From Prorocentrum cordatum (lineage: Eukaryota > Sar > Dinophyceae > Prorocentrales > Prorocentraceae), in assembly GCA_963575745.1 (NCBI GenBank), contig CAUYUJ010012147.1:148517-212516 (forward strand): a DNA stretch of 64,000 nt, given 5' to 3'. Positions within the stretch are counted from its first letter, which is position 1. Every line of letters starts with the position of its first letter. The notes under the pieces were generated by a model, which was not told where the DNA came from, did not search any database, and saw nothing but the letters and a program-made list of their open reading frames with translations. Of the stretch, positions 20,449 to 31,600 are shown piece after piece. The position numbers and the translations under genes were made by a program.

Positions 20449-23400
20449 CCACGCCTCCGCGATCTGCATGCCCTCCGCCTCTCTCGCGTACCGCAGCGCG
20501 AGCGCGGCCTCCGCCACTCTGGGGTGGGCCGCTGCAGCCGCCACCAGCCCGCCGTGGCCGGTCCCGATCACGATCTTGGGCCACCGCGCAGCGCTCTCTC
20601 GCAGGACGGCGGCCACCGCGGTCAGCACGTCATTGCGAAGCTGCTTCCGCGCCTTGCTACTCGCATCACCTGGGAAGCGAGGAGGCGCGATGTAGTACAG
20701 GCCGCCGGCACCGTCCGCCAGCGGGGGGTCGTGCGGGACCATGCGAAGCCGCAAGCCTGGCGCCGCCAGCTGCAGCTGTCGAGCTGCCCGCGCCTGCTCT
20801 GCGCTCCGCCGCCTCTCGCACCCATAGTCGGGCAGGTACAGCGCGATGGAGTCGCCCTTCTCGCGCTCCGCCCCGGCCACGGCTACCAGCTGCAAGGCGG
20901 CCGCGTCGGGGGTCTCGTCCAGGCCCCAAGGGACGCCCTCACCTGGGCGGTAGTCATCGCCGATGATGTCCTCGATCGTGATGTTCGCCAGGGAGTGAGC
21001 CTGCTCGCGCAGAAACTTGCCGTGGGCCTCGTTCTCTCGGGAGGGGCCATCACCAAGGGCCGCGCTGCGCCCGGAGAGATTCATCAGTCTGAAGCCGTCG
21101 CTCTCGATCTCGCCGACCCAGCGGATGACGGTGGAGTCCGTCTCGGCTTCGCCCGTCGCGTCCTTCACCGCTGCCGCGTGGTCCGTCCAGCACAGGGCGG
21201 GCAGCTGACCGAAGTCCTTACGTGCCTCCCGCCTGGTCTCACGCTGCGCATACAGCTCGCCCCGGCGGGGGTGCCAATTGCTCTGCGCCAAGCTGAGGCA
21301 GCCGCCGTGCATCGCCAACACGTTGAGCGTGCGCCGGTCGGCGGCCAGCTGATACACGCTGCCGCCCCATCCATAGGGGCAGAAGTCCGCGACTTGCTCG
21401 AGCGGGCGGTCCTTGGAGATCGCCCCGACCATGTCGATCACCGCGAGGCGGATGGCCTCGCACGCTAGCTGCTGAATGGCGCGCTGGGCTGCGACCTTCT
21501 CGGGGGTCATCGGCCACTCGGCGTCCTTCTTGAGCTGCTGCGTGAGGATCCCCAGCGGCTTCTGCACCTCCTTGGGGAAGTGGCCGCGGATCCAGTTGAA
21601 CGTGCCAAGGAACCGTCGCAGCGCAGCCACGTCCTCGAGCACTGACCAGTTCTTGATAAGCTCCAGGTGCCGTTCGCACGCCTCGCTGCCCTCGCGGCCT
21701 ACGATCTCGCCGAGCGCCTCGATGGAGGGCTGTGCTAGCCTATCGAGGGACTTCTCGGCACCCATGGAGTACCCGGCCGCGATGCACACGTCAAGCAAGC
21801 CTTCGACCGCCAAGAGGTGCTCGAGGAGGGTGGTAGCCGCCTTCGGGTACTTCCGCTGCCAGTAGACCAGCCGCTCGGCGTAGTATTCATCCGTCGGCAC
21901 CTCCAGCTCGACGATGTCCCGAAGCTCGTCCCAATCTTGCCACGCGTGCGCCACCGAAGGGTCGTCGCCGGCCGGCTCGCCATCGGTCTGAATCACTGCG
22001 CCCACGATGTCGCCGACCTCGATGCTGACGCCGGGCTGGTCCCAGTTGCCGACCAGGATGAGCTGCTCCCGGCCGAGCCAAGGGCCAGGGGCGGCCCAGA
22101 CAGCCGCCGCGCCATTCGCCACCACATCGCCGACGGCACCCGCCGCGAAGCTGCTAGCGCGGGCTGGCACCAGTGCGCAATCGCCGAGCTCCAGTCGCAC
22201 GCCCTCCTTGCCGCTCAGGTAGATGGGGATGCTGGACTCCGAATCGTCGAGAACGATCACGCCCGTGTCGCCGCCGCCGAACTCCGCGGGGCACTGGCCG
22301 CCGACCATGCAGATGGGGTAGCTCGGGCAGGCCGCGCCGGTCCACACTAGGGATCCTACAGCACTGGCAGCCCGACGATCCTCGCCTCGACGCCTGTCGA
22401 CATCGCACTCCGAGAACACCGCCGCGATGGTCAACAGCTTCGCTTGCACCGCGTCGGCCTCCGCGCGCTTGACCGTGATGCCCAGCCCCGGCAGGTAGTG
22501 GCCCTGCAGCGTAGGCCGGTGCCCGATTCCCAGGGGGGGTGTGTCGAGCGCTGGGGCTCCAAGAATGATGAGAAGCGGCCTGTCCCAACCCCCGCGCAGA
22601 AGACGAAGGCGAAATACACGAACGACTCGCGTACCATCTAGCCCATCGAAGGCCAGGCGCAGGTCCACCATGCCCCGGATCTTCAAGTCGCCCTTGTCCG
22701 CCACTGACGCAGCCTTCGAGTCCCGGCCCCAGTGCATTAAGCCCGCGATCGGCCAGTCGGGGTCCTCAGGAGACTTGCCCTCCGCGATCGCGCTGTTGAT
22801 GATGCTAACGATTGTCGCCTCCCACGTCAAGGAGAACACCGCCCCGCCATCAAGGGGCGTCCTGATGCCGAGGCCGTAGACGTGCGTGTGGCACAAGTAG
22901 TGGTAACCGTCGTCGGGCTCCTGCACCTGCGTCCAGGCGCTGGCGGGAATCTGGTCCAAGTCCTTCAGCGCTCCTTCGGGCGAAGGCGAACCCCTGATGA
23001 CGTTCACTTGCGGGAGGTCGTAGCTCGGACCGAAGACGCCGCCACAGGGCCGCACCCATTCGAGCTTGCCACCCGCCGCAGCTTGCACCTTCGGCGCCGC
23101 GCTGGAGGCAGCAGGCCGCGCAGCCTCTTCGGCCGCAGGCGCTGCTCCCTGGCCGCTGCCGGAGGAGCCCGCGCTGCCGAAGCTCGGCGGCGGCGCCTTA
23201 GCTGCGGCCGCGCCAGCGTAGACTGCCGCGATGACCTTCTGAGCTGCCTTACCCGAGTGGCTGAACTTGCAGTCCTTCTCGCTCTTGCTGCACGCACCCC
23301 GGAGGAACTGCAGGCAGAGCTGCGACTTCTGACCGCCATTGCCGCCGTCGTCCGAGCCCTTGCCCTTCTTGCCGTCCGCGCCCTTGCCCTTCGGCCCGGT

Positions 23401-25323
23401 CGCGTCCTTCTTGGTCCTCCGCGCGTCGGCGATAGCAGCCCTGTCGTGCGAGAACCTGCGGGCGTCTCCGCGCGCGCACGTGCCGCTGTCCCTCATCTGG
23501 TAGCAGATCTTCAAGGGGGCCTCAGCGCTGGCGCCGCCGGAGCCGCCGACAGCGCCGACCTCGGGCGGCTCCTGATCACCGCCCCCGCCTCCGCGCCGGC
23601 GCCGGCCGCCGCCGCCGCCGCCCGGGCTGGGCGCCAAGTCCGAGCCCACCGCCGCGACGAGCGCCTTGGCCGAGCTCTCGGCCTCCTCCAGCTTCAGCAG
23701 CACGCGGTGGGCCTCCCTCCATGTCTCGACGCCGCGGACCTCGGGCTGAGCGCCAGACCGCTGATACACTCGGCGATCCTTGAGCACCTCAGCACGGTGC
23801 GCGGGGGGGATGAGCGCCAGGTAGCCGAGCAGCAGGTCGCGGTCGGACTTGCCCATCCCAGCCAGCTCCATCTCCGCCACGATATTCTCGAACGTTGCCT
23901 GAAACTCCAGCGCGCTCATCTTGCCGCGCGAGAGCGTCCTCCACTCGGCGTTGAGCCGCTGCTGCTTCTCAAGCAAGCGCTCCTTGAACTCCATCAGCCG
24001 CTCCTTCAGGTTCTGGTACACCTCATCGGGGTCCGCCGCAAGCCTTCCCGAACGGCGCGCCTGCTTCAGCTCGACCTTGTAAGCCCGCTGCCGCGAGCCC
24101 TTCAGGCAGGTCCCCAGCACGCGCGCCATCTCGGTCGCCGACATGCCCGCGCCGTCGTTCGCCAAGCCAACCATCTCCTCGAACTCCTCCACGAACGAGT
24201 CCACGTCGAAGTCGCCGTCGCCCAACGTCGGCAGGCTATACTGCGGCTTCACCTGGATCGTGGACGACTTCTTGTCGGCCCGCCGCCCCAGCGCTCCTGC
24301 GAGGCCTTGCAGCGCCGCCGCCAAGCTGGGCTCCGCTGAACCCGCCTCGGCCGCCCCGCCTCTCGGAGGGAGCCCGGGCGGCAGGTCCTCGCCGAACAAG
24401 GGAAAGGCGGGCGTCACTGGAGCAGCGCCGACGTCTGCGGGACCAGCGGGAGGGGCTCGATCCTGAGGGGGCCGCGCCGAAACTCCGCCAGCCACCGCGT
24501 CTCGAGCACTGCCGCCGCCGCGCGCCACCGCGAGGAGGTCCATGATCGCCCGCACGTCCTCGTCGGCGTCGTCCGTCTCCACGTCCAGCACCGAGCGCAG
24601 CCTCGCCTCCAGCGCTGCCACCACGCCCTCACAGTGGGCCCGCGCCTCCACCAGGAAGCGGGCCTTCCTCATGCCGAACTCCACAGCGCCTTCCGACACC
24701 GCCTGCCGCCGCAGCGTCAGCACCGCTCGCGCCCGCAGCAGCCGCCGCTCGAAGTCGCGCATCGACTCGTGCGGCTCCACGTCCTTCAGCAGCCGCTCCA
24801 AGACCTCCCCGTCCGTGAGCGGCCCCCAGCTGCCGTCCGACAGCGCTCCCGTGGCATCGGAGCCCGCGTCGGACGCGCGAGCCGGCGAGTCCAGCAGCCT
24901 CAGGACGTCCTCCGCCGCCTGCGGCTGCGCAGCTGCCGGCGTCGCAGGGCTGCGAGCCGCGGCGGGCGCTTGCGTGCGCAGCCGCGCCTGCCAGTCCTGG
25001 CCGTGCAGCGCCTCCATCGTGCTCCGCCAGAGCGCGCTCTCGCTGGCCGCGATCGCTGGCGCCGTGCGGAGCCGGCGCCCTGGGCCGGCACGCCACTGCA
25101 CCCAGGCGCCGAAGGCCAGCAGCGGCGGCTGCGCCGCGACGCCGTCGGCGATGGCCTCCAGCAGCGAGCCGTCGAAGCCAGCCACCTCCACGCCGGCGCC
25201 GGCCGCCGCCAACGGGGCCGCGGCCGCCTGCGTCGACGGCGCGCCAGCCTCCGCGCCCGCCTCGGCGTCGCCCGCCTCGGCGTCGCCCAGCTCCGCGCGA
25301 GGCGCCCGCTGGGGCGTCGTCAT
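20449..25323 (-). CDS. Ty3/gypsy-like gag-pol polyprotein, truncated by gap
   Basis: A single frame of 1625 codons runs from an ATG at 25323 to the gap. The Gag part has an acidic, Ala-rich start and a helical region, then two CCCH-type fingers. The first (about residues 603-625) has Arg at the third Cys; the second (about 666-690, C-x7-C-x6-C-x3-H) is intact. Next comes a retropepsin-like segment with DGGA where DTGA or DSGA is usual (about 820) and LLIILGAPALD (about 920). Then follow LLEHLLAVEGLLDVCIAAGY and LRRFLGTFNWIRGHFPKE (about 1165-1250), equivalent to the RT thumb/connection, and an RNase H with the acidic set in ADFCPYGWGG, RRGELYA and CWTDHAA (about 1310-1381). No YxDD finger/palm core precedes the thumb. 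The last 100 residues include IGTGHGGLVAAAAAHP before the gap. Integrase, if present, would lie in the gap. LTRs were not identified. Confidence 0.75.
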
Positions 25324-25628
25324 CGCCCGGGCTCGGGCCCGCTCGGGAAAGCGTTTCCCGGAGCAGCCCCCACGTGAGGCTCACCTGGAGCCTCGGCCCC
25401 TCTGGGCCTCCGGGAGCGGCCTCCCGGTGCCGCCCCCGAGCCCTCTGGGCCCTTGCGGGCCCTCGAACCCAGGCGGGCCCCCAAGCCTCCTCGCGCCTCG
25501 GAGGGGGGGAGGAGGAGGGGCCCTTTCTCCTCTTGAGCCACGCGGCCGCGCGAGGCAAGCAGCCGTCGCCGCCAGGGCCGTCACCGCCGCTGGCCTGCAC
25601 ACCGCCGCCTGTGCGCCGTCACCGATCC
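25324..25628. other. leader region of the Ty3-like element
   Basis: GC-rich sequence upstream (minus sense) of the polyprotein start. It should hold the untranslated leader and perhaps an LTR end, but I see no TG...CA boundary or primer-binding site. Confidence 0.35.
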
Positions 25629-25679
25629 TCATACTACTGCTGCTACTACTGCTGATAGTATTACTACTACAAGTACTGT

Positions 25680-25761
<82 letters not shown>

Positions 25762-26143
25762 GCTACTGTTACTGTTACTACTACTACTACTACTGCTACT
25801 ACTACTACTACTACTACTACTACTCGTATCACTTCTACTACACATACTATTCCCCAATCAGTGCTTGTACTGACGGGGTCCTAGCAGAAGTTGAACGATT
25901 TGGCGAAAGTTCCCGCCGATTTTGGCAGCAGGCTGGGTTTCCAGGTTCCCGGTTCCAGGGCTCCCGGTTATTGGTTCCGGGCCGATTTCGGTGGGTTCTG
26001 GGTTCATGGGCTCCCAGGTTCCTGGTCGATCTCCTCAGCGAAAACCTTCCATTGATTTGGGTTTTTCTCTGGTGTACTTTCTATTTTTTTATTTCTTTTA
26101 TTTGAATTTTTATTACTACTACTACTACTACTACTACTACTGT

Positions 26144-26209
<66 letters not shown>

Positions 26210-26311
26210 CACTACTACCACTACTACCACTACTACCACTACACTGCTATACAATCTACTTACTACTAATGCTACTGCTACCTGCTACTGCTACTCACTA
26301 ATACTACTACG

Positions 26312-26341
<30 letters not shown>
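25629..26341. repeat. TAC trinucleotide arrays
   Basis: Three TAC/ACT arrays (about 25629-25835, 26110-26240 and 26295-26341) separated by a unique piece with CCCGGTTCCAGG-like short repeats (25930-26030). No gene. Confidence 0.95.
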
Positions 26342-26342
<1 letters not shown>

Positions 26343-26389
26343 GAACTATTATTCTCTTGCAAACAGGGTTGTGGTGGTAGAGGCGAGGG

Positions 26390-27403
26390 GTCTAGAGCTC
26401 CGGCACCATTATTTCGGCGTCGTCGTCGCTCCCCCCAGCTGCCTTGTGCCTTTCATGTGTCGCTTATGGTCGCTGTGTGCCTTGTGTCCTTCATGTGCCG
26501 CTATAGTGTCGCTGTGTGTAGCTATGGGATCTCCATGTGTGCGTCGCTATGTGTCGCTGTGTGCCGCTATGCGTCGATATGTGTGTGTGTCGATATATGT
26601 CTCTATATGTCGATATGTGCCGACATGTGTCGCTATGTGTCGCTCCCCAGCACCCCAGCGCACCGCCCCCTCCGCCCCGACGACTTTATTTCGGCGTCGT
26701 CGTCGCCCCCACCCCCCCTCTCCTTCTCCTCAGCAGCTCAGCGCGCTGCCACCTCCGCCCCGACCATTTTATTTCGGCGTCGTCGTCGACATTGCGTCGC
26801 TATGTGTCGCTCCCCAGCCACCCCAGCGCACCGCCCCCTCCGCACCGACGACTTATTTCGGAGTCGTCGTCGCCCCACCCCCCCCCCCCCTATCCCTCTC
26901 CTCAGCAGCCAGCTCGTCTGCCCCCTCCGCCCCGGACACTGTATTTCGGCGTTGTTCTGCCTGTGTCGTCAGCTAGCGCGCTTCCCCAGCACCCCAGCGC
27001 ACCGCGCCCTGCCGCCCGACGACTTTGTTTCGGCGTCGTCGTCGCCCCCACCCCCCTTACCTCTCCTCAGCAAGCCAGGAGCGCTGCCCCTCCGCCCGAC
27101 AAATTCAATTTCGGTAGTTCGTCGCCCACCCCCCACCGGTCCTTTTCCCCCGCAGCCCAGCGCACCGCCCTCTCCGCCCCGACCACTTTATTTCGGCGTC
27201 GTCGTCGCCCTATTTCGGCGTTGTGTCGACATGCGTCGCTTTCCCCAGCAGCCCAGCGCACCGCCCTCTCCGCCCCGACGACTTTATTTCGGCGTCGTCG
27301 TCGCCCTATTTCGGCGTTGTGTCGACATGTGTCGCTACGCGTCGCTCCCCAGCACCCCGGCGCACCGCCCCCTCCGCCCCGACGACTTTATTTCGGCGTC
27401 GTC
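26390..27403. repeat. GC-rich minisatellite, left part
   Basis: Units of roughly 70-90 bases contain CAGCGCACCGCCCCCTCCGC, CCGACGACTTTATTTCGGCG and TCGTCGTCGCCCC. At least nine units are recognisable. A TGTGTCGCTATGTGTCG-type subrepeat fills 26450-26650. The array is interrupted at 27403 by the Ty1/copia element and resumes at 37103. Confidence 0.9.
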
Positions 27404-28000
27404 TGTGGATGAGATCCCATTGCGAACGCCGCCGCTCGTGCCGGCAGGGGAGAGACACTGTGTGGCAGCATCCTTGTTTCTGACACATCAGGCTGAGACA
27501 CTGTGTGGCGGCATCCTTGTTTCTGACATATCAGAATAGAGTCAGAGTGAGTGATTGTACGCATGTATAGCAGGTGTGATAACATGTTGTGTTTTTTTCC
27601 CCCCTGTTGCCGCCCTCAGGCCTCAAGGGGGGGGGGCACGATTTGTCCGCCTCAGTGTGCCCGGAGTCGAAACTGTGTATGTGACTCGGGGCGGAAATTC
27701 GGGCAGTTATTACTTGTTTCAATAATTCGGGATGCACTTCTGTGCACAAAGGTCTTGCACTTGCCGGTCTGGTGGCGCCTTCTGGCGGCTCACCGCGGCA
27801 GTGCGGGCCCCAGGCTGTGGCCTTGCCGTGTGCTGGTTCCGGGGTGCCGTGATCGTCCCACTTCTGCCTCGTGGCCGCCGGCCTGGTGGCGCCATTCGGC
27901 GCTCACCGCGGCGCGCCTCGGTTGCGAGTGCTCTGGGGAGTGTTGCGTCTCTGTGCCCAAGCCGACTTGTCGGACCGATTTCCGCCGGGCTGGTGGCGCC

Positions 28001-28194
28001 TTTTTTTTTTTTTTTTTTTTTTTTGTTTTTTTTTTTTTTTTTGTTTTTTTTTTTTTCTTTTTTTTTTTTTTCGGGCGGCTTTTTTTTTTTTTTTTTTTTT
28101 CTATTTTTTTTTTTTTTTTTTTTTTTTGTTTTTAGTTTTTTTTTATTTTTGTCTTTTTTTTTTTTTTCTTTTTTTGTCTTTTTTTTTTTTTTTT
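28001..28194. repeat. poly(T) expansions within the 5' LTR
   Basis: In the 3' LTR the corresponding sequence is GGCGCCTTCGGGCGGCTCACC (36659-36679). Here both T positions have become long T runs with scattered G, C and A, leaving the CGGGCGGC between them intact. Confidence 0.9.
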
Positions 28195-28332
28195 CACCAC
28201 GGCGCGTGTGTATAGGATCTTGCAGAAACCAGTTATCCCACTAAGTGGGATAGAAGACGTGTGCACACTTGCGCATAATGTAGAGCGTGAAGGGGAACCG
28301 AGCTGTTAGACAAAAGTGTTTGACACTGCTCT

Positions 28333-28358
28333 CCGTTCCGATGCAACTTTGGCTCAAG
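28333..28358 (+). promoter_or_regulatory. spliced-leader-like sequence in LTR
   Basis: Reads CCGTTCCGATGCAACTTTGGCTCAAG in two parts (CCGTTCCGATGCAA, CTTTGGCTCAAG). The dinoflagellate spliced leader is CCGTAGCCATTTTGGCTCAAG (established), so the last 11 bases and the first 4 agree. The same sequence is in the 3' LTR at 36813-36838. Whether it is an old captured leader or coincidence is open. Confidence 0.45.
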
Positions 28359-28647
28359 CCCAAACGGGTTTGTAGCCTAACCAGGTTGAACTGCCAGTAT
28401 CTTCTGTGATCCACGTGCCGGTGCATGGGAAAAAAGGCCAAGTGGCGACCTCGGACCAAACGGGCCGGGGAGCAAGTCAGAGCTAGAACCCAGTACTACA
28501 CGGAGGTCCAGGGGACCGAGCAACAAACCATAACGAGCGAGGCCAACGTAGAGGCCAACGGGAACCAGAATACCGAGCAAGAGCTAGGGCGGTTGGAACA
28601 ACAGACACTTGTCTTTTCCACAGTTAAGAGCCTTGCTTTCAACCACA

Positions 28648-31600
28648 ATGGCGTATCGACCAACGTTGATTCCACTGGCAGGCCCGCCGGGGATGGACCC
28701 GGTGGCTGGTCCGCCGAGTCCGGGCCGTCAGGAGCAGCAGGGAGCAGCGGACCGTAGCCGGTCCCCCCACATCCCGATCGCGGACGAGGCGGCCGACTTG
28801 AGCGCCGACTTCGCCCGGGAGCTGAGCAGGATCATCGAGAACGTCGACGAGGAGAGGATCCACGAGAGGATGGAGGAGTTCGAAGTGGAAGCAAGACGCA
28901 GTCGTTGGGAGGCAGAGGAGACAGTTGCACGACGACTGCGAGAGCGTTACGCAGCCGAGGCGGTTGTCGAGAGCAGCGTGAGGGACGAGGCAATTCAGGC
29001 GGCGGAGCACAGCGCGAGACACGGGATGCAGGCGATCCGGGCCGAGGCGCAAGAGCGCGAACGGCTAAGGGACCAGCAGCTCTTCGCGGAGCTCCGCCAG
29101 CGCGTCGAGATCGTAGAGCACGAGGCGGCCCAGAACCAGGATGTTCGATGGAGGCAGGTGGTCGAGGGCATTGCGGAAGAATGCCGCGACCGCTGCCGAG
29201 CAGAGCTTCACGGTGAACTCGGCGTACAACAGCAGCAGTTCCTCTTGACCGAGGAAGGGGTCGAGCGGCAGGTCGCCGCGAGGTTCCGCGAGCTCGAGGC
29301 GAACGCCGAGCGCCGCGTGCGCTTGACCGAAGAGGGCTTGCGAAACGAGTGCGTCCACCTCGAAGGGCGCAATGACGTGCTGGAGCTGCGCGCCCACACC
29401 CGCGCGGCTGAGGCCGCCCGCGTGCAGGCCGTCGCCACGGCCCGCCAGCAGATCGCTGTGGAGGCGCGGGAGAAGCTGTTCCTCGACGAGCAGTCTGTCT
29501 TCGAGGAGCGGATCGACATGCTGCGAGAGCATGTCCACGAGGAGTCCGAGGAGGCGGCGGTGTGGCGATGGCAGAGCGACTCCACCCACGAGCAGCTTCA
29601 GGAGAGCAACAGGTACTCTGAGGTGTTCAGCACGGAGGCCAATGAGTACATCCAGAAGTTGGGGAACGAGATCAGCGACGCCTTCCAGCGCTGCGCGGAG
29701 GCGACCGCCAGGGCAACGAGGACAGAGGCACTGGCGGAAAGTGAGATGCGGAAGGTGGCCGAGGTCAGGCGGGAGCTGGCTGTGGCTCAGAGATCCGCGC
29801 AGCACGTCGGGATGACGCCGGCGCCACCGCCGCGTGCGCCGATCACCATGCTGCCCCCGCTCGCCAAGAGAGTCGTCAACCCGTTGACGTCTTCGGGATT
29901 CCGTATCGGGGACGCGGCGAATCGTAGTCGCGTAGACCCTACGGCAACAGCTCCGCTGGCCGCCGCACCGGCGATGCCGTCAGCAGCGTCGCAGGGCACG
30001 GTGCCAAGTTCAGGCATCGGGGCGAGCCCGCCAGCGCAGCACTGCATTGCCAGCAGCGACAGCGAGGACGAGGACGAGGCCTTCATGCGCCGCCGCACGA
30101 CGGTGAAGGAGATGAAGATCGACCCCCTCACGAGTGCAGCTGGTCTCCGGAAGTGGACCAACGCTTTGATGACAGAGTGTTGCCGTGTTTCGAATCGCTC
30201 AAAGGTCAGGGCGATGAAGTACGTGAAGAGCGCGTTCGAGGCCGGCCGCGTCGAGGACGTCGAGTACATCCCCAAGAAATGGGACCTCTTCGACACGGAG
30301 CTCTGCTCTGCGCTGAAGTCCGGCGCTTCCGGCGCCATAGACCGCCAGCTGACGCTCTACCAGGAGAAGAACGCGCGCCTCGGCACGCCCACGTCCGGCA
30401 GGGCGGTCCTCTACATGATCCTCCGGCGCTTTGAGCTCGACCACGGCAAGGCGCACCGCGTCCACCTCACGGCGCTCAACGCCTTGAAGTACAATGGGGA
30501 TCTCGAGGTGTATTTGGACGCCCTGGACGCCAGGCTCGCCCTAATGACAGTCGAGCCGGACGAGGCGCTGCTACTCGCGATCGTCGAGCCTGAGCTCCGG
30601 AAGGTTCCAGACCTCGCTTTCGAGTTTGCTCAGTTCGACCGCGCCCTCGACGACGCCCCGGAGAAGACGCTGGAGTTCTTGTATGATTCGGCCAGGAGGG
30701 CGTGCGCGAGAGCTACGCAGAACAAAACCGTCGACGCCCTGACCCCGACGCCGAAGCAGGTGAAGCAGGTCAGGCAGGCGACCCCGAAGGGGAAGGCCAA
30801 GGCCGCGGCCAGGGAGCCAGCCAAGCTTGTACCTGAACACCCACAGGTCGCCTGCGGATTTTGGAGGTCCGGGAGTTGCAAGTTCGGCGACAATTGCAAG
30901 CACGTCCACTGGAAGGACAGCGTTCACACGCCTACCGCGGCCTGGCCAGCAGGGACCGCGGTCACCCTCGGGCGGCAGCCCGGCGACAGGTGCAAGTTTT
31001 TCGCCGACGGCAAGTGTTCCCACGGGGACAAGTGCATCTACAAGCACGGCGACGGCGACAAGCGGGACCTCGCGGCGGTCTTGAAGGCGAAGCGCGAGGC
31101 TGACGCCAAGCAGAAGGGCAAGGGCGGCGGCAAGAAGCTGCACCTCTGCTCGTCGGAGAGCCTGTGGGGGACCTCCGATAAGTGGGTGTTGGACACCGCG
31201 GCCAGCTTCGACGCCTCGGGGAAGGGCCTCCAGGGGGCTCACAAGGATCTCCACGACCAGGTCGCGGTCGAGACCGGCGGAGGCAACGTCCACTGCGATC
31301 GCGCCGTCGTCACGCACCTCAGCGAGATCGGCGAGGACGTGGAGGCAACCGTGCTGGAGGATGCGGACGAGACGGTCCGAGTGCTGACAGTTGGGCGCCG
31401 CTGTGCCCAGTTGGGCTTCGAGTTCACCTGGAAGCCTTTCGCTCCTGCTCCGGACGTTTTCCGGCCTGATGGCCGGCGCGTCGACGTGAAGGTCGACCCC
31501 GATTTCGTGCCGTACGTCGAGTCGCAGCCCAAGCCCCGCAGGGACCCATCTGCAGGCAAGCGGCTGCTGGTCAACGTCGCTGTGGTCGACGACGACGCGC

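Larger units (their letters stand above)
27404..28622 (+). repeat. 5' LTR
   Basis: 1219 bases, TG...CA. It starts with two 45-base direct repeats built on GAGACACTGTGTGGC, and contains a hairpin ATCCCAC-TAA-GTGGGAT (28234-28250) and a spliced-leader-like end CTTTGGCTCAAG (28347-28358). T-rich blocks at about 28001-28194 are missing from the 3' LTR and account for its extra length. Confidence 0.93.

Noticed and set aside
22882-24339. 485-codon plus-strand frame opposite the Ty3-like polyprotein
   Set aside because: A mirror of the real minus-strand gene caused by GC-rich codons; it has no domain of its own.
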